From: Rostratula benghalensis
Taxonomy: Eukaryota > Chordata > Aves > Charadriiformes > Rostratulidae
Length of the DNA stretch: 64,000 nucleotides
Reading direction: 5' to 3'
Assembly: GCA_013399305.1 (NCBI GenBank)
Contig: VXAI01000192.1
Span: forward strand, 525,183-589,182
Shown in pieces: positions 14,756 through 27,500 of the stretch. Both the position numbers and the translations under genes were made by a program. Positions within the stretch are counted from its first letter, which is position 1. The number at the start of each line of letters is the position of its first letter. Below the pieces are notes generated by a model, which worked only from the letters and a program-made list of their open reading frames with translations, did not search any database and was not told where the DNA came from.

Positions 14756-14814
14756 ATGGGATGGGATGGGATGGGATGGGATGGGATGGGATGGGATGGG
14801 ATGGGATGGGATGG
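14756..14814. repeat. (ATGGG)n pentanucleotide satellite
   Basis: Eleven perfect ATGGG units plus a partial one, starting immediately at the gap edge. The reverse strand reads (CCCAT)n. Short open frames across it are artefacts of the repeat. Confidence 0.97.
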
Positions 14815-17800
14815 TCACCCAAAGGGTTACACCTCCTTCCAGACAACTTTCTAGTTCTTCTGCCCCATGGAGAGGGTCCAAGATTCTCATTTTTATCATG
14901 AACAAATTATTTCTGCTAAAAGTTTGTTATGTCTTTTTGAAGTGCTTAAAAGTCTAGAGCCAGATCATCTCAAAGTGTCATTCCCAAGCTGCAGCCTGCT
15001 TGGTAGTGGAATATTGCAGTTTTGATGTCTGTGTATTCAGTAAAAACGTTTGTGTGAACCCCTGCCTATGAGTCCAGTACAAAAGTGGTTTGTTTCAGCC
15101 TGCTCTCCCCAATGAGAGAAAAACTGTAATAAGTAATAAAGGGATGGAGTAACATACATCAAATAGGAACAGAGAAGACATACAGCTTGTTAAACTGCTA
15201 ATCATGTTGCTGTGAGAAGGATGCATAAAGAATACTGACAAAGAGCAGATGGATGAGCAGGTTCAATGCTGTCTGAAATTAATGCAGAGCACATGCTGGG
15301 GATAACAAGAGATATTAAAGAGTTGGAGAACATGCTGAGACTTAGCAGAAATCCTTCTCTGATCCCTACACTTAAAGGCAAGCTCGAGGTTTTCTTTTGC
15401 AGTCTTTGTACAAGTCATACATGTCAAATGTTTAACTAAAGTCACTTCCTTGCATAGATCTTCTAATACTGGCATGCTCCTGGCTCATGTATTTTTTTTT
15501 TATGGCACCATATATGTTGCAAACTGCAGAAAGGTGGATTACAGTATCTGCCAAAGATTTAGATTTTTTTCTACTTAGCTTTCCAAAGGCATTTTGTAGG
15601 AGCAAAGCGCCCATTCTGACAAACGTACAATATAGGAAATTTAAAAAAAACCCACACATCTTCTCAGATAACTTAAATGTGACAACCAAAGCAGTAACTC
15701 CTGGAAGCAGTCTCTAAGGTAGAGACTCAGGGTGTGGAAAGTCTTTGAGAAGCAGACTTAAAGATCGCCATGTGTGGGTCCAGTGCGATATGTTTCGGAG
15801 GCCAGGGTAGTCTGTTTTTCTGCTGGAATAGACAAGCAGGAGAGAAACTCACACTTATGGTTATTGTTTGGTTTAGTAGAATAGACTTGAAAATTACAGA
15901 ATTCTGGGGCACATTGGTGCCCCACATTTGCAGAATACCATAGTTATAGCAATAGCTAGGAGATACCACTGCCAAATAGATGGACAGGAGAAGGGACTGG
16001 GGAGTTTCCCTTGCAGAGGCCACTCACGAATGAATGGTGCAGCAGCGGGATGGGTTCTGGAGGCAGGAGGGAGCGTTCAGCAGTGCTGCATGCAAGTACT
16101 GTAATGTACTCCAAATTCTTCCTGTGATGCAGCAGTGACTGGGAATGCATCAGAAAGTCTCTGTCTGCTTGGTGTGGAACAGGGATCTCCTTTTCCACCA
16201 CATGCATTATCCATGCACAGACAGTACGTAATAGACCTACATTCCTGTTGCTTCTTCTACTAGAGGATGTGCTGGGCCCTTAGGCAAATCTGATCATGTA
16301 AGTACTTTGTCACAGTAAGAGATGCACATAACAGGGTAGAAAGAGATAGCACATGATAAGGTACTGTAACTTCTTTGTACTTCCTTCCTCATGAAAAATT
16401 TTACTTCTGTTTAGTAAAATAACTAAGCGTTATAGTTGGGCCCATTGATGGTGGCCAATTTAAAACATGACTGATGGCAAAGACAGCTACCACAGTATTT
16501 GTTTCACACACATGAAGGAAGGTGACATATTTTCTAATTTTCATAAATGTTTACTGTTGCCAAGGCCCAGGAATCATAGATGAAGTAAAGCAGAGGGAGA
16601 GAGACCCCACACAATCAGACCATTATTCTCTTCCAAGGCCATACATTTTGGTTGTCCTAATGTTGTGGGCTATAATTTGAAGTAGTTCTAAGCACACACT
16701 AGGTCTTCCACATAAATTCCAATGAAAAAGTACAAGACTGCATAAGTCAAGTCAAGGATCCACATAACCAAAAATCTTCTGTCCCTGTATATTCAGTAAC
16801 AAAAACTGAGGAAAAGGAGAAAGAATAGAATGCAAACATCCAGTGGTCGTTGTTTAGAGATTCTGGGACCCATGGGTTGCACCATTTTTAACAGACACCA
16901 GCAAATGAAAAAAAAAAAGAATAGTTGTTCATGATATGCTGTGATTCCAGGACAGATTAACCACTTTATTACATTGAATGTGTATCCGTGTAATCAGTGT
17001 CATAAAAGTAGTTATGGTAACATAAAGCCAGTTTGATTAAATGGAAAACTAGTCTGCTTTTCCTCATTTAAGAATTTTGGGGATTGAGTTATAAGACTGT
17101 TTATGTATTTGTGATTTGCATCAAGGTGTCATTTCCTTTAGACTTTACATATTTGGGAGGAAAATGAGAATTGGAGGCTACAATCATCACAGTAGCAGTG
17201 TATGAACAGAGCTCACATTGATGCAGGAGAGAGTAGGATATTACCTAGCTGATTCCTGCCATATCCTGAAAAGATAAAACCTTAATCGGATCCTTCATTA
17301 GCATCAAGTGTGGAAAAAACAGCCCATGCCAGGGATTACTTAGTAAGTGTACTTACTGGGATAAATTATGCATTGAAGAAAATGCAAAATCCCTCAAATT
17401 AATCCTTGAAATACATGGAGTTTGACTCTCCACTCTCTTACACTGGAATAAATGAAGAATAATTCCATTTTAGTGACTTAGACTAAAATAGTTGGAGAGT
17501 AAATTGAGTTTTTCTGCTCTCCCAGGATTTAAAAAAATTTACATTTTTAGGAAGCATTGTTTTTCCTTAAAATTTGTACTTGCACATTCAGAGGAAGAAC
17601 TGTGACCCTGTGTCACAAAGCAGAACCCTTTGACACATGATCCCTACCTGTTTAAATCCAGAGTCTTTATGCCATCACATGGTTTCGATACTGGTTGGTT
17701 TAACTTTGCCACTGGCTTTAGTGTTTGCGGTTTAAAAAAAAATAAACTGGAAAAGACTTGCTAAGTCTGCAATATGTCTTGGTTTAGGTTGTCACTTTTA

Positions 17801-18639
17801 CAATGTTAAATTATTCTACTTGAGAACTAAAATATCAAATACTGAGCAGGCACAGTAGAAGAATTCCTACTGAATTTAAAAATCTGTCCTTTGAATTTTT
17901 TGATGGACTTGGCTAACTTTCCATGTCCATTGTTCAGCTTCACACAACATCTTGACATATAGTTGTGCTGTCAGTAATTGCACATTAACTGAAATGTTTT
18001 TATGCCTGCCTTGTGGATCTTTGTTTCTAGCATCCCTGCATCATATTTCCTTTCTATTGATTTCTCTTCTATGTGCCACTTGATTTCTTTTTGTAGATAA
18101 AGGAGTAAGAAAGTGTGATCCAGTGGTTGCTTAAGAAGTCATCAGGGCATCAACAGAAGACATAGACTCTTTTTTCTTAAATTTTTTCAGCTAGTTTTAT
18201 ATCTTAGGAAAGCATAACTGAGGAGGAAAATGCAGGAGGCCTGTTAAGTAAGCATATACTGTTTCATTCGCATTTCTGATCTGAAGGTTATTGAGCTGTC
18301 ATTACCACAGACAACAGAATCTAAATGTGAATCGTTGGTGAATATCCACCCTTTTGTGAAAGCAGGCTGTTGATGACAACTGACAAAATGCAAGCCACCT
18401 TTGTGTGCTTGGGCAGTTTGGGGCCCATGCTTGTTTGAGTTAGCACACTAATCTCTGCTTCCAGATATCCTTTTGTTCTTCTAACAAGGACGTAATCCTT
18501 TGTTGTAACTCAATATTCACTATTCTGGTCTCAAGAGGAGAATTAAATTTTAAAAAAAGCATTTCTGTTCTCCTCCCCTTGCTTCTCTTTTTTTGAGAAG
18601 ATTGTACATGCAAATGTGCACATAAGTGTCCTCTCTCTT
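14815..18639. other. Non-coding stretch, no gene recognised
   Basis: AT-rich sequence without recognisable exons, RNA genes or repeats of any length. Confidence 0.6.
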
Positions 18640-18860
18640 AAAGGCTGATGCTGTTAGAAATGTGTATTAAGTTTGCATGGCAAGGTTTTGGTAGCAGGAC
18701 TGCTACAGAAGCAACTTCTGTGAGAAGCTGCTCTATGTCCAACAGAGCCAATGCCAGCCACTTCCAAGACCCACCACTGGCTAAAACCAATCCCATCAGC
18801 AATGGTGGTAGCGCCTCTGAGAGAACTTATTTAAGAAGGGGTAAAAACTGGAAAAGATGA
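18640..18860 (+). mobile_element. Possible old LTR-type repeat fragment
   Basis: The segment containing ggcaaggttttggtagcagg, agccaatgccagcc, atcagcaatggtggtagcgc and the TATA-like tatttaagaaggggt resembles an interspersed repeat I recall from many bird genomes, probably an endogenous-retrovirus LTR. It is diverged, has no visible partner LTR or internal retroviral genes, and its ends are not defined. The 70-codon open frame inside it is not a gene. Confidence 0.4.
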
Positions 18861-21360
18861 TCCCTCCCTGCAGTTTTTGCAGGTATAGAGGGCATGTCAG
18901 TGAGTGCAGGCAGACTGGTGACTAGGATGCAGTGAAAATGTGGCACTGCTTGATTGTCAGAAAAGACCCCAGAGAGACACCTGTATGATCAGTCATGGAT
19001 GGGGCCACATGTGCTCTTCAGAAGTGCTTGCCCATCAAGATCTTGATCACCTCTGAATGAATTCTTATGTATAGACCTGGGCCATGCTGTAGTGCTGTCT
19101 GCAGTAGGAAAGCATGTGTCTGCAATCTAGCTGCGTCAGCTATGGACAAGTCCAGTCTACAGCAGATGGCTGAAGCTCTGCTCTTCCACAGCTGATTTTG
19201 GATGGTTTTAATGTAGGCTGTGGTCAAGTTAAACTCAATGGCTGTGATGGAAATGCACAGAGGTCAGCGTGCTTATGCTCTGTTCTTGAACCATCGCTTG
19301 GTATCAAGGGATAATTGTGTCATCTCACACACTTGGAAGTAGCTCAGTAACCAAGCATTCATTATCTTGTGGAAATGTTGAGTGTAGCTTGTGTGGAGTC
19401 TCACAGCTGAATCCGCCTAGGGCAGGTGTGGGGTCAGTGAGTAGTTCAGGGACTCAAGGCTTGGAGAAAATTTTGCATAAAAAGCTAAGATAGGGTGTTT
19501 CAACTTTCAGAAAGGTGGCAGGAAGCATTTGAAAAGTACAAAAAGAATCAGAACATTTGGGGAAACTAGTCTTTCCCAGTAGAGGCTTTAATAACCATTT
19601 TACCAGTATTATTTACCTTCTGCTGCTTTAGTGGACAGAAAAAAGGGTAAGTGTAATTTGAGAATTAACCTTTTTTATCAAAGCCAGACTGATTCAGAGC
19701 CTGAAGTAAATTACTGGGTTTGTTAAGTTTGTTCACACTATCAAATGGGTAATTATTTTTATCCCATAGTTCACAAAGCATGAACAGATAAGAACTGCAA
19801 ATTTTTCTGCAAAGGAAACAAAAGTAGTATCTCTGGAAGCTATTCAAAAGACCCTGCTCCTTCTGGAAAGAAGTGCTAACTGTTCATATGGGTTGATTTT
19901 TTTAAGGTAGGATCCATAACATATGGTTTATGAAAGACAAATCTCCCCTGACAGGTGAGGAAAAAAGAGGCTGAGGTTTATTTTGGTTTTGTTTCTTGTG
20001 TTGGGCTTTGTTCTTTTTTTTTGCAATTTTGCAGGGGCTTTTTTGCAGTTGCCTAGAAAGTGTGAAGTTGTTTTTGTTAATAAGACAAGAGTCAGAGTAT
20101 CTTAGCACCTAAGTCACAAAATGAACAGAGCGAGTTCAATATCTGCCAAAGAAAAGAGTGACACTGTCAAGAGTATCTAAACTCTAGGAAATACACCTCA
20201 ATATGAGAGATTTACTCCAGAAGCAGGGTATACCTGACTATGTAAGGAGGAAGGCACTTAAGGATATTGGTTGTTGTAGCATCCAGAGCTACATCAGGGA
20301 GTACAGGGTGACTGTACCGAGGGGAGGAAATGAGAGGCTAACTTGCAGTCTGCAAAAGAAAGCGTGGCCATTAAGAAAATTTGTGGAAAGTGAAATTTAT
20401 TAAATGAGAGCTTTTTTGTCTGAGCTTCAATGTTAATATTATATAACCTGCTTAAAACATTTTCATCAGGAGGTATGTTTTTCACCACAAGAGTCTTTGG
20501 GTTCTGTTTCAACTGGTAATGCAATCAATCAGTACATCCCATTGTCAGTACCTGTTCATTAGTCATCACCTGTTTCTCACATCATCTTTGTGAAATAAAT
20601 AAAGGTAATTATGGTGGTTTCCTGAAGAATAGCATTCAAGGTAGAGATAAGACTCAGCTCTGTCCAACCAATCTGAAATTCTCATGTGAGAAGTGACTTT
20701 TCTATGCTTTTTCCTTGCCTTTGAAGAGATCTCCTAAATCTGTTTAAGGTTTGTGCATGCAGATGCACAGAGTTGAAAATATTAAATGATACATGGATGA
20801 GTGCAAAGCAGCTTGCTTTGATTAATTGCTTCATTGTGGTTCATACATTTTAGCAAATACAGTTTGTAGATTGTATATAATGACGGTATGTCAAGGGCAG
20901 GGTTTTTGCTAGCTTCTGTTAGCTTCTTACTAGGAATTTGTATGCATTAAACTTTGTTGTAGTTTTGAATGGCAAGAATTTTGTCTGAAGTAATTTTTTA
21001 CACCTCTAAATCAAGAGTGTCTTTGCGAGGTCAACTTTGTGAAGTGTTATCAGTGACAATCTAGTGAGTTGTCAGGGACTGTGCTTCTTTTCAAGAAGAT
21101 TAATCAGGAACTGGTCAGGGACAGATAAAATCAGTCCCCAGGCAGTGACTAGAGAGACCTCAACCAAGTTAGGTGGGCTTTAGTTTACACCTGTAAGAAC
21201 TCTACATCACTTTAAATGGAGAGTGCTCATGCCCAAAGTGACACTTGCTGTATGAGGTAGAAAATGTAAAAAAGTAAAGCAACACACTTGAAAAATTAGG
21301 CTAGCTGGGAAAGGTGAATATCCTGAGCTCCTTTCCATCATGTTTTCTTTTCCTCAACAG
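18861..21360. other. SVEP1: Non-coding stretch leading to exon 1 acceptor
   Basis: No exon found. The last bases (tgttttcttttcctcaacag) form a good polypyrimidine tract and acceptor for exon 1, so at least the 3' part is the intron preceding it. Confidence 0.7.
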
Positions 21361-21519
21361 CTTGTCCACCAGGAACATACAAACCTGAAGGTTCACCAGG
21401 TGGAATTAGCACTTGCACATCATGTCCCGATAAGAATCATACTTCTCCACCAGGTAGTACCTCCATTGAGGATTGTACATGCCAGGAAGGGTATCGTGCC
21501 GTAGGAAAAACCTGTGAAG
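21361..21519 (+). CDS. SVEP1: SVEP1 exon 1 of window: ephrin-receptor-like Cys-rich module
   Basis: Acceptor tcaacag and donor G|gtaagt bound 159 bp, phase 1 to phase 1. The product starts after a split codon as [14 protein letters not shown] and ends [10 protein letters not shown], with six cysteines in the GCC2/GCC3 (ephrin-receptor-like) spacing. In SVEP1 this module directly follows the vWA region. An N-H-T glycosylation sequon sits in the middle (DKNHTSPPG). The preceding exon would need to supply the first base of an alanine-type codon. It was not found in the 21 kb upstream. The following intron is only 246 bp. Confidence 0.95.
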
Positions 21520-24500
21520 GTAAGTGTTTCCGTACAGGAACAAGAATACCTCTGGAATGCACGTGCAGAGCTGGAGTGCTTTTGTTATTTGTGTTTGCAC
21601 TGTGAAGGACATGTCAAATTGCATGCAAGATTTTCTGTGGCATTCCAAAACAACAAAAGTACCAAGACACAAGTCGAGTAGGAATTGAAAAAAATTATCT
21701 TCCTTCAGTAGCCTATTGCACTGCAGCTAGTATCTTAACGTGTTGTGGTTGTTTTAATTATTTAGCCGTTCACTGTCCTGAACTGAAGCCCCCTGAAAAT
21801 GGTTACTTTGTCCAGAATGTCTGCAACAATTACTTTAATGCTGCCTGTGGGATCCGATGCAAAGCAGGATTTGATCTGGTAGGAAGCAGCATCCGGCTTT
21901 GTCAGCCAAATGGCCAGTGGTCTGGATCGGAGGCTACTTGCAGAGGTATGGACATTGTGTGTTTGAGATGTCTTTCTCTTGGATTAGCTGAGTCTTAGCC
22001 GTAGATTGCTCTGCTCACTACATAGTTGGCCATGCAGGTCTGATCCTATTACCTTTTGGGTGAAAGAATATTCCAAAGGTAAACTTCCACCCCGATCACT
22101 CCATTTCCCTCCTTCCTAAAATGGAACGAGGACATTTAGAAAATGCAGAGCTATATGTACTATGCAGGCAGTCTTTTGCAAGTAAACCTACGCTCTTCTC
22201 CCTTAAACCTTTCCACCTAATTTCTGTGAGTTTTGTATCTACATTATGGAAATCCAGCAAACATATAAAGCAGTCAAATATATTACAAGACCTTGCCACG
22301 TGGGTGTTTTAGACTATCCAGCAGACTCCTGGCTTAGGTGGGCATTGACATTGGTAGACATTAGCCATGGAATAATTCAGTTTTACTTTCTTACAGTTCC
22401 TTCTCATGAAAAATAGGAAAGCTTGGGCCTTGGGCATAGTCTTGAGAAGAACTTTGAGTGGAGTTTCACTAAGGAACAACTTGTAGTATCCTAGAAGTTC
22501 TCTGTAAGAGAATCTCAGATGGAGAATAAGTAAATAGGCATGACAGGGAGGAGACCTGGGAAAGAGCATCCTGAGAAACACTACTTCAGGAGCTCTTACA
22601 AGTACACAGAGCACAGGGGGTTTTTTGTTATCACTTGTTTCTGTCTGAGGTCAGGTTCTTGATGTTTTCGAAGGGGAGCTGTATCCCCATATAGACCTGT
22701 CTGGTAGGTATTCTAAGGAGGGCCCGAAAAAACAGGTAGCAGCCCTCATCTCCTCAGCAGCCACAGGTTGTAGTTCCACATGTTTAACTTGAGTTGGATC
22801 CATGTTAGTATGCTGCACTGATAGCTAGTAAGTAGGAAGTCATCAGCTTGTTCTGTAACTCTTCTCCTGGCCCTTGGCTTCAGGGAAAGGCAGGATACAT
22901 CCTTGGAGGCATTAGCATTTTATGCCACTAGAGCAGACACTGCAGCCTTAAAGAAACAGCAAGTCGTGGTTCTGAAAGGAGAGATCTGAGCTACAGATCA
23001 GCTCCTCTGGCCGTTCTTTTATTGCAATTCACTTCTGTTTACATTACATGGCTCTTCTTCAGGTAATCCTGTAACTTCTGTTACACCTTGCAGTGACAAA
23101 ACGGAGGAAGGAGAAGCTTCCATTCCATGTCCATTCCAGAAAATAAATTGCTGACCAGTACAATAAGGGCATCTTGAGCAGTTAGATTTAGAGCTGTCGA
23201 CTTTCCAGCAGTCAAAATATATACTGAAGATGTGTGCTACTCTAGGTAGATTGAGGTAGTGGGAAGGAGCACCTGCCTGTCAAAGCTTCTCCCACACAGT
23301 ACCCTCCAGTGCAAAAAATCTGGGGAAAGCTGAAGTCAGCCACAAAGAAAGGATCCTTCATCTTCACTGCCTATAGAGAAGTGGAAGATTTCAGCACATG
23401 AAAAATTTTCTGGAGCATTTAAAAATACTCACATATTAGATGTTGGTGCATGATCTGTCTGGAAGGTGAGGGAAGGGAAGTCTGCCTTGAGATATTATCT
23501 TGATCACACAATTGTGAGAGTTAGAAGGGACCTCTAGAGATCATCTAGTCCAATTCCCCTGCTAAAGCAGCATTGCCCAGAGCACATTACTCAGGACAGC
23601 ATCCAGGCAGGTCTTGGAGAGAAAGGGATTCCAAAGGGGACTTCACAGACTCCCTGAGCAGCCTGTTCCAGTGCTCTGTCACCCTCACTGTAAACAAGTT
23701 TTTTCTCCTATTTGAATGAAAACTCCTATGTTCCACCTTGCTGCCATTGACCCTTGTGCTGTCACTGGGAACCACTGAGAAGAGTCTGGGTCCGTCCTCC
23801 TTCAACCCACCCTTTAGATATTTATAAGCATTCATGAGGTCTCTCCTCATTCTTGCCTTCTCCAGGCTAAAGAGCCCCAGCTCCCTCAGCATTTTCTTAA
23901 AAGGGAAGTGCTCCAATGCCTTAATCATCTTTGGTGCCTTACGCTGGACTCTCTCCAGTACTTCCTTGTCTCTCTGGAGCTGGGGAGCCCAGTATTCCAG
24001 TTGTGGACTCACCAGTGCAGAGCAGAGGGGGAGAACGATCTCCCGTGTTGAAATAATGTTGAATTATCCTTTCATATCCTTTGAAGCACTAAAAGGATGT
24101 AATTTTTATTTTCTTGTGCCATTCTCCATCTTACCAAAGATTTCCAATTTAAAAAAAAAAATGTATTAAAAATTCTGTCTTTACATGTGCTGGATCTGCT
24201 AGTCTTGATTCACTCAGACTGTGAAAGGGAGCAAGATCAAAGGCACAGTTTCTATCTTGTTAATCCCAGGAGTATTTTATCACATAAATTCGGAAGGAAA
24301 ATCCCTTTGCACTGCTTTGGATTTTGACATTAAACACTCCTCAGTTGCTCTGCTAGCTAAAATCTGCTGTGCTATTGGAAAGCGATTAATCCAGTCACAT
24401 CATGCAATTAACAGTGACCCATGTAAAAAAACCAACTACAAAGCATCTATTTAATCTGTAAAAGTGTATTGAGAGAAAACCCGAGAACAAGCAAAATATA

Positions 24501-27500
24501 CCATTGCTGCTGATGGTGTTGTTGTTTTCACAAGCTTTATGGAAATATTTCTTGGACATGGAAAATGCCTTATTGACAGGAGAATGATTCTGTGTTTAAT
24601 GCATGGAACCATAACCAGGATAACACAAGCTCAGTTACAAGATTTTGCCATACTCAGAGCCGTACTGAGACACTGAGTAAGCGTGAACATAGAAATGCTG
24701 AGGAGTCAGGACCACTACAGCTGTGCCGTCCTTCCAGAGAGGTGGCTAGACTTAGAGGGTAGTGGAAGAGAGTGCCTTCTCTGTAGGCACATTAATATTG
24801 CTGAGAGTCTTCTCAGTGTTCTTAATTCACTCAGGTTTCCTCAATAATGCCGTAGAGTTCAGTAACATTTGCTTCCTTTTACCACAGATTGGGTATTAGA
24901 GGCTTTCGTGGAAACCTTAAAAGAGAAAGTCTGTTCTCTTCTGTATAAAACACGTGGGATTTAGCTGTAAAAGGGTCTTCTCACTGACTCGACTTCACTT
25001 GAGATACCGCATATTCAGAAGCTGCTCTGAAGTTCAGAGTGCCTCTCACACAATGGGAGTTTCAGGATCTTTTTTACACTCTTAATGCACCTCACAGAGG
25101 ATACCTGTGTATATGCAAGCACAAGTCTATGCAAGTATCTACCCATTCATTAGTTTGAGGGTGTATAGCGGTTGATCTGCTCAGTCTATGTAGACATGTC
25201 CTGCCTTATCAGTGTGCAAAGTAAACAGCTACTGAGAAAGCAGCCAAGTTGGCTTAATTTTGAGTGCGTGTAGAGAGGAGCTCATGGTTTGCCTCCTATG
25301 TGGCAGCAGCAAGGATGGGTTAGTTGGTAAAATCGGCATCCCAAACCACAGCAGAGAAGTCATCCAGATCTGTGAAGCTGCCTGTCACCAGAGCTTGCCC
25401 TCCTGCCAGCAAGGTCAACAGAAGCTGTGGAAGACAATCCAGGGAGAACAGCGTTTAGGGAACTGCAGGGTTTTTTATTATGTTTTTGAGCATTCACACT
25501 GTTTGCTCTTGTGTTTTTCTCCCCCAAATAATTACTGAACGTACTGAGCACTATCTGCCAGGTCCAGCTGAGAGCAGAATTTTTAACCATGCAAATTTTC
25601 CACTGGTTTTGGAAAATCAGTGTCTGGTTATTGAAGAGAGGCGTTGACTATTGAAGAAAAAGGTGACTAGGACCCCAGCAGGCATCTGCATACTGGGGCT
25701 TGCTGTCCCTCTGTTACCGTACATGTATCATCATCCCCTAGTTGTGGCAAGGCAGTAGGTGTGTACAGCTTGGCTGTTTGAGGGACCCCAATGCCAGGCA
25801 GTGTGTATGTACCTCAGAGTTGTGTCCAGAGGGGAGCACAGGATCACAGAATGGTAGGGGTAGGAAGGGACTTTGGTGATCAGGTAGTCCAACCTACCTG
25901 CCAACAAGTGCAGAAGCGTTAGATACTGGCTAAAAGAGCAGCAGAGCTGGAGGCAGTACAGAGGAAAATTGTCCTTGTAAAAGAGCTTGAGGTTATGATA
26001 CCGAAACAAAGAACGTAAATCCAGGTCACACCAGTGCTACTACTTCTTTCATCTTACTATCATTCAGCTGTTTAGCGATTAGTCTCAATTACAGTGTAGC
26101 TTTGTGTTTAAATTGCAGCATCATGATTCAGTAATAAAAGTTCCTTTTCTGCACACACATTGTGCACAGGACCATGTTCTCCTTGGTACCACACTGTGTG
26201 CAGTGTTGGTGAGATGTGGTGGGAGAAAGGCCTCGCTGCTGAGTAGCAGTTAGGACTGCTTTTGTGGGAAGCCCTGCATCTGAAAGGTTTTCTTTTTTCA
26301 CAGCAACACCCTAATCTATTCCTTTTCATCTCCGGTGATCCTATTGTCTAAGAATGCCTTCTATTCCTACTTCCTCTCTCTCCTCACCGTGATGGGGCAG
26401 AGAATGTCTGCTGCATGTCTGCTGTTCTGTTTTGTGGAGACTCAGGTGTCTGTGTCTACATCAATACACTCCAGGGTGCCCAAGAATGTTCCTGAGCACT
26501 GGGACTCTCATCTGCCCTATTAATAAACTCTTAGCCTCTTTCCCCATGTGCAGTCAGCCTGTACCAGGCTGCGAGTTGGAAATTCCCCAAAGAACTCTCA
26601 GGCATAGCTGGGGAAATAGAAAGTTCCAAAGACAATTTTTCACATCATGCCATTTGCCTGCAGCTGCCCTGTTTTGAAGGCTGATAGCCATTACTAGCAC
26701 AGGCCACACACTGTGTGCCAGGTGCCTTCAATGGCTAGCAACTTTCCTGAGCACAATTAGTATGCTAACCTGGACTTAGAACTTAGATGAGCTTGGAATT
26801 GTGCGCTCAACCTCATACGTGCTATGTAAGATGCTGTTTCAGGAAAAGGAAGGCATCAAGCCTTTGAAAAAAAAATAAGCCCTCTTCCAGCTCTATTAGT
26901 TTTGAGTTTGAGTTGAGTTCCCTCAGTTTATATGATCTATTGTAACTAGTGTACAAGCCAGTACCAGTCTCACACCTGAAAAACTGGCCAAATTAGTGTA
27001 GCTCCACTGATTCTCAGTGCTGCAGAGTGAACTGGTGTTTTTTTCCCTTTGCAGTTCGAACATGTCCCAAACTTCAGACCCCTGAAAATGGACACATTAA
27101 TTGTTCAACAGCTGATATCTCCTATAAGACAGTATGTTTTGTGACCTGCAATGAGGGCTATGAAATAGAAGGAAACAGCCAACTCACCTGCCAGGGAACC
27201 TCACAGTGGGATTCCAAGGAGCCAAAGTGTGTGGGTAGGTATCTGATGACATTCTGTTTGTGTCAGAGCGCTGCCTTTTCTGCCATGCAGACATGAGTGA
27301 CAAATTCTCCCTATTGTACTATCTGGTGAAACTAAGATAGGAAAAAAATTGCTTATGGATGTTTTAGACAAGTTTTAGAAGTTGGAGAGGGGCAAAGGAA
27401 TTTGTAAATGCAGGAAGCGGGCAGATTATTATTGTAATCCAGCACAGAGAGCTAATAAATCTCAACAGTCTGTGATTCTGTGATACCTGTTGGCTGCATG

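Larger units (their letters stand above)
21946..27054 (+). other. SVEP1: Intron 2 (5.1 kb) with CR1 fragments
   Basis: GT-AG intron between the first two CCP exons. It contains a sizeable CR1 LINE fragment (about 23505-24045) and a short CR1 3'-end remnant (about 25839-25905), both on the minus strand. I recognise no additional exon, RNA gene or other conserved element in the rest. Confidence 0.85.

Noticed and set aside
14357..14957. Open frames across the N gap and the pentanucleotide array
   Set aside because: They consist of undetermined residues and translated simple repeat; no real protein.
26108..26329. Minus-strand open frame near an AC-rich patch considered as a gene
   Set aside because: No recognisable motif, start context or partner exon.
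27460..27490. tctgtgattctgtgat considered as a CR1 tail
   Set aside because: Only the octamer-like motif is present; no CR1 body sequence next to it.
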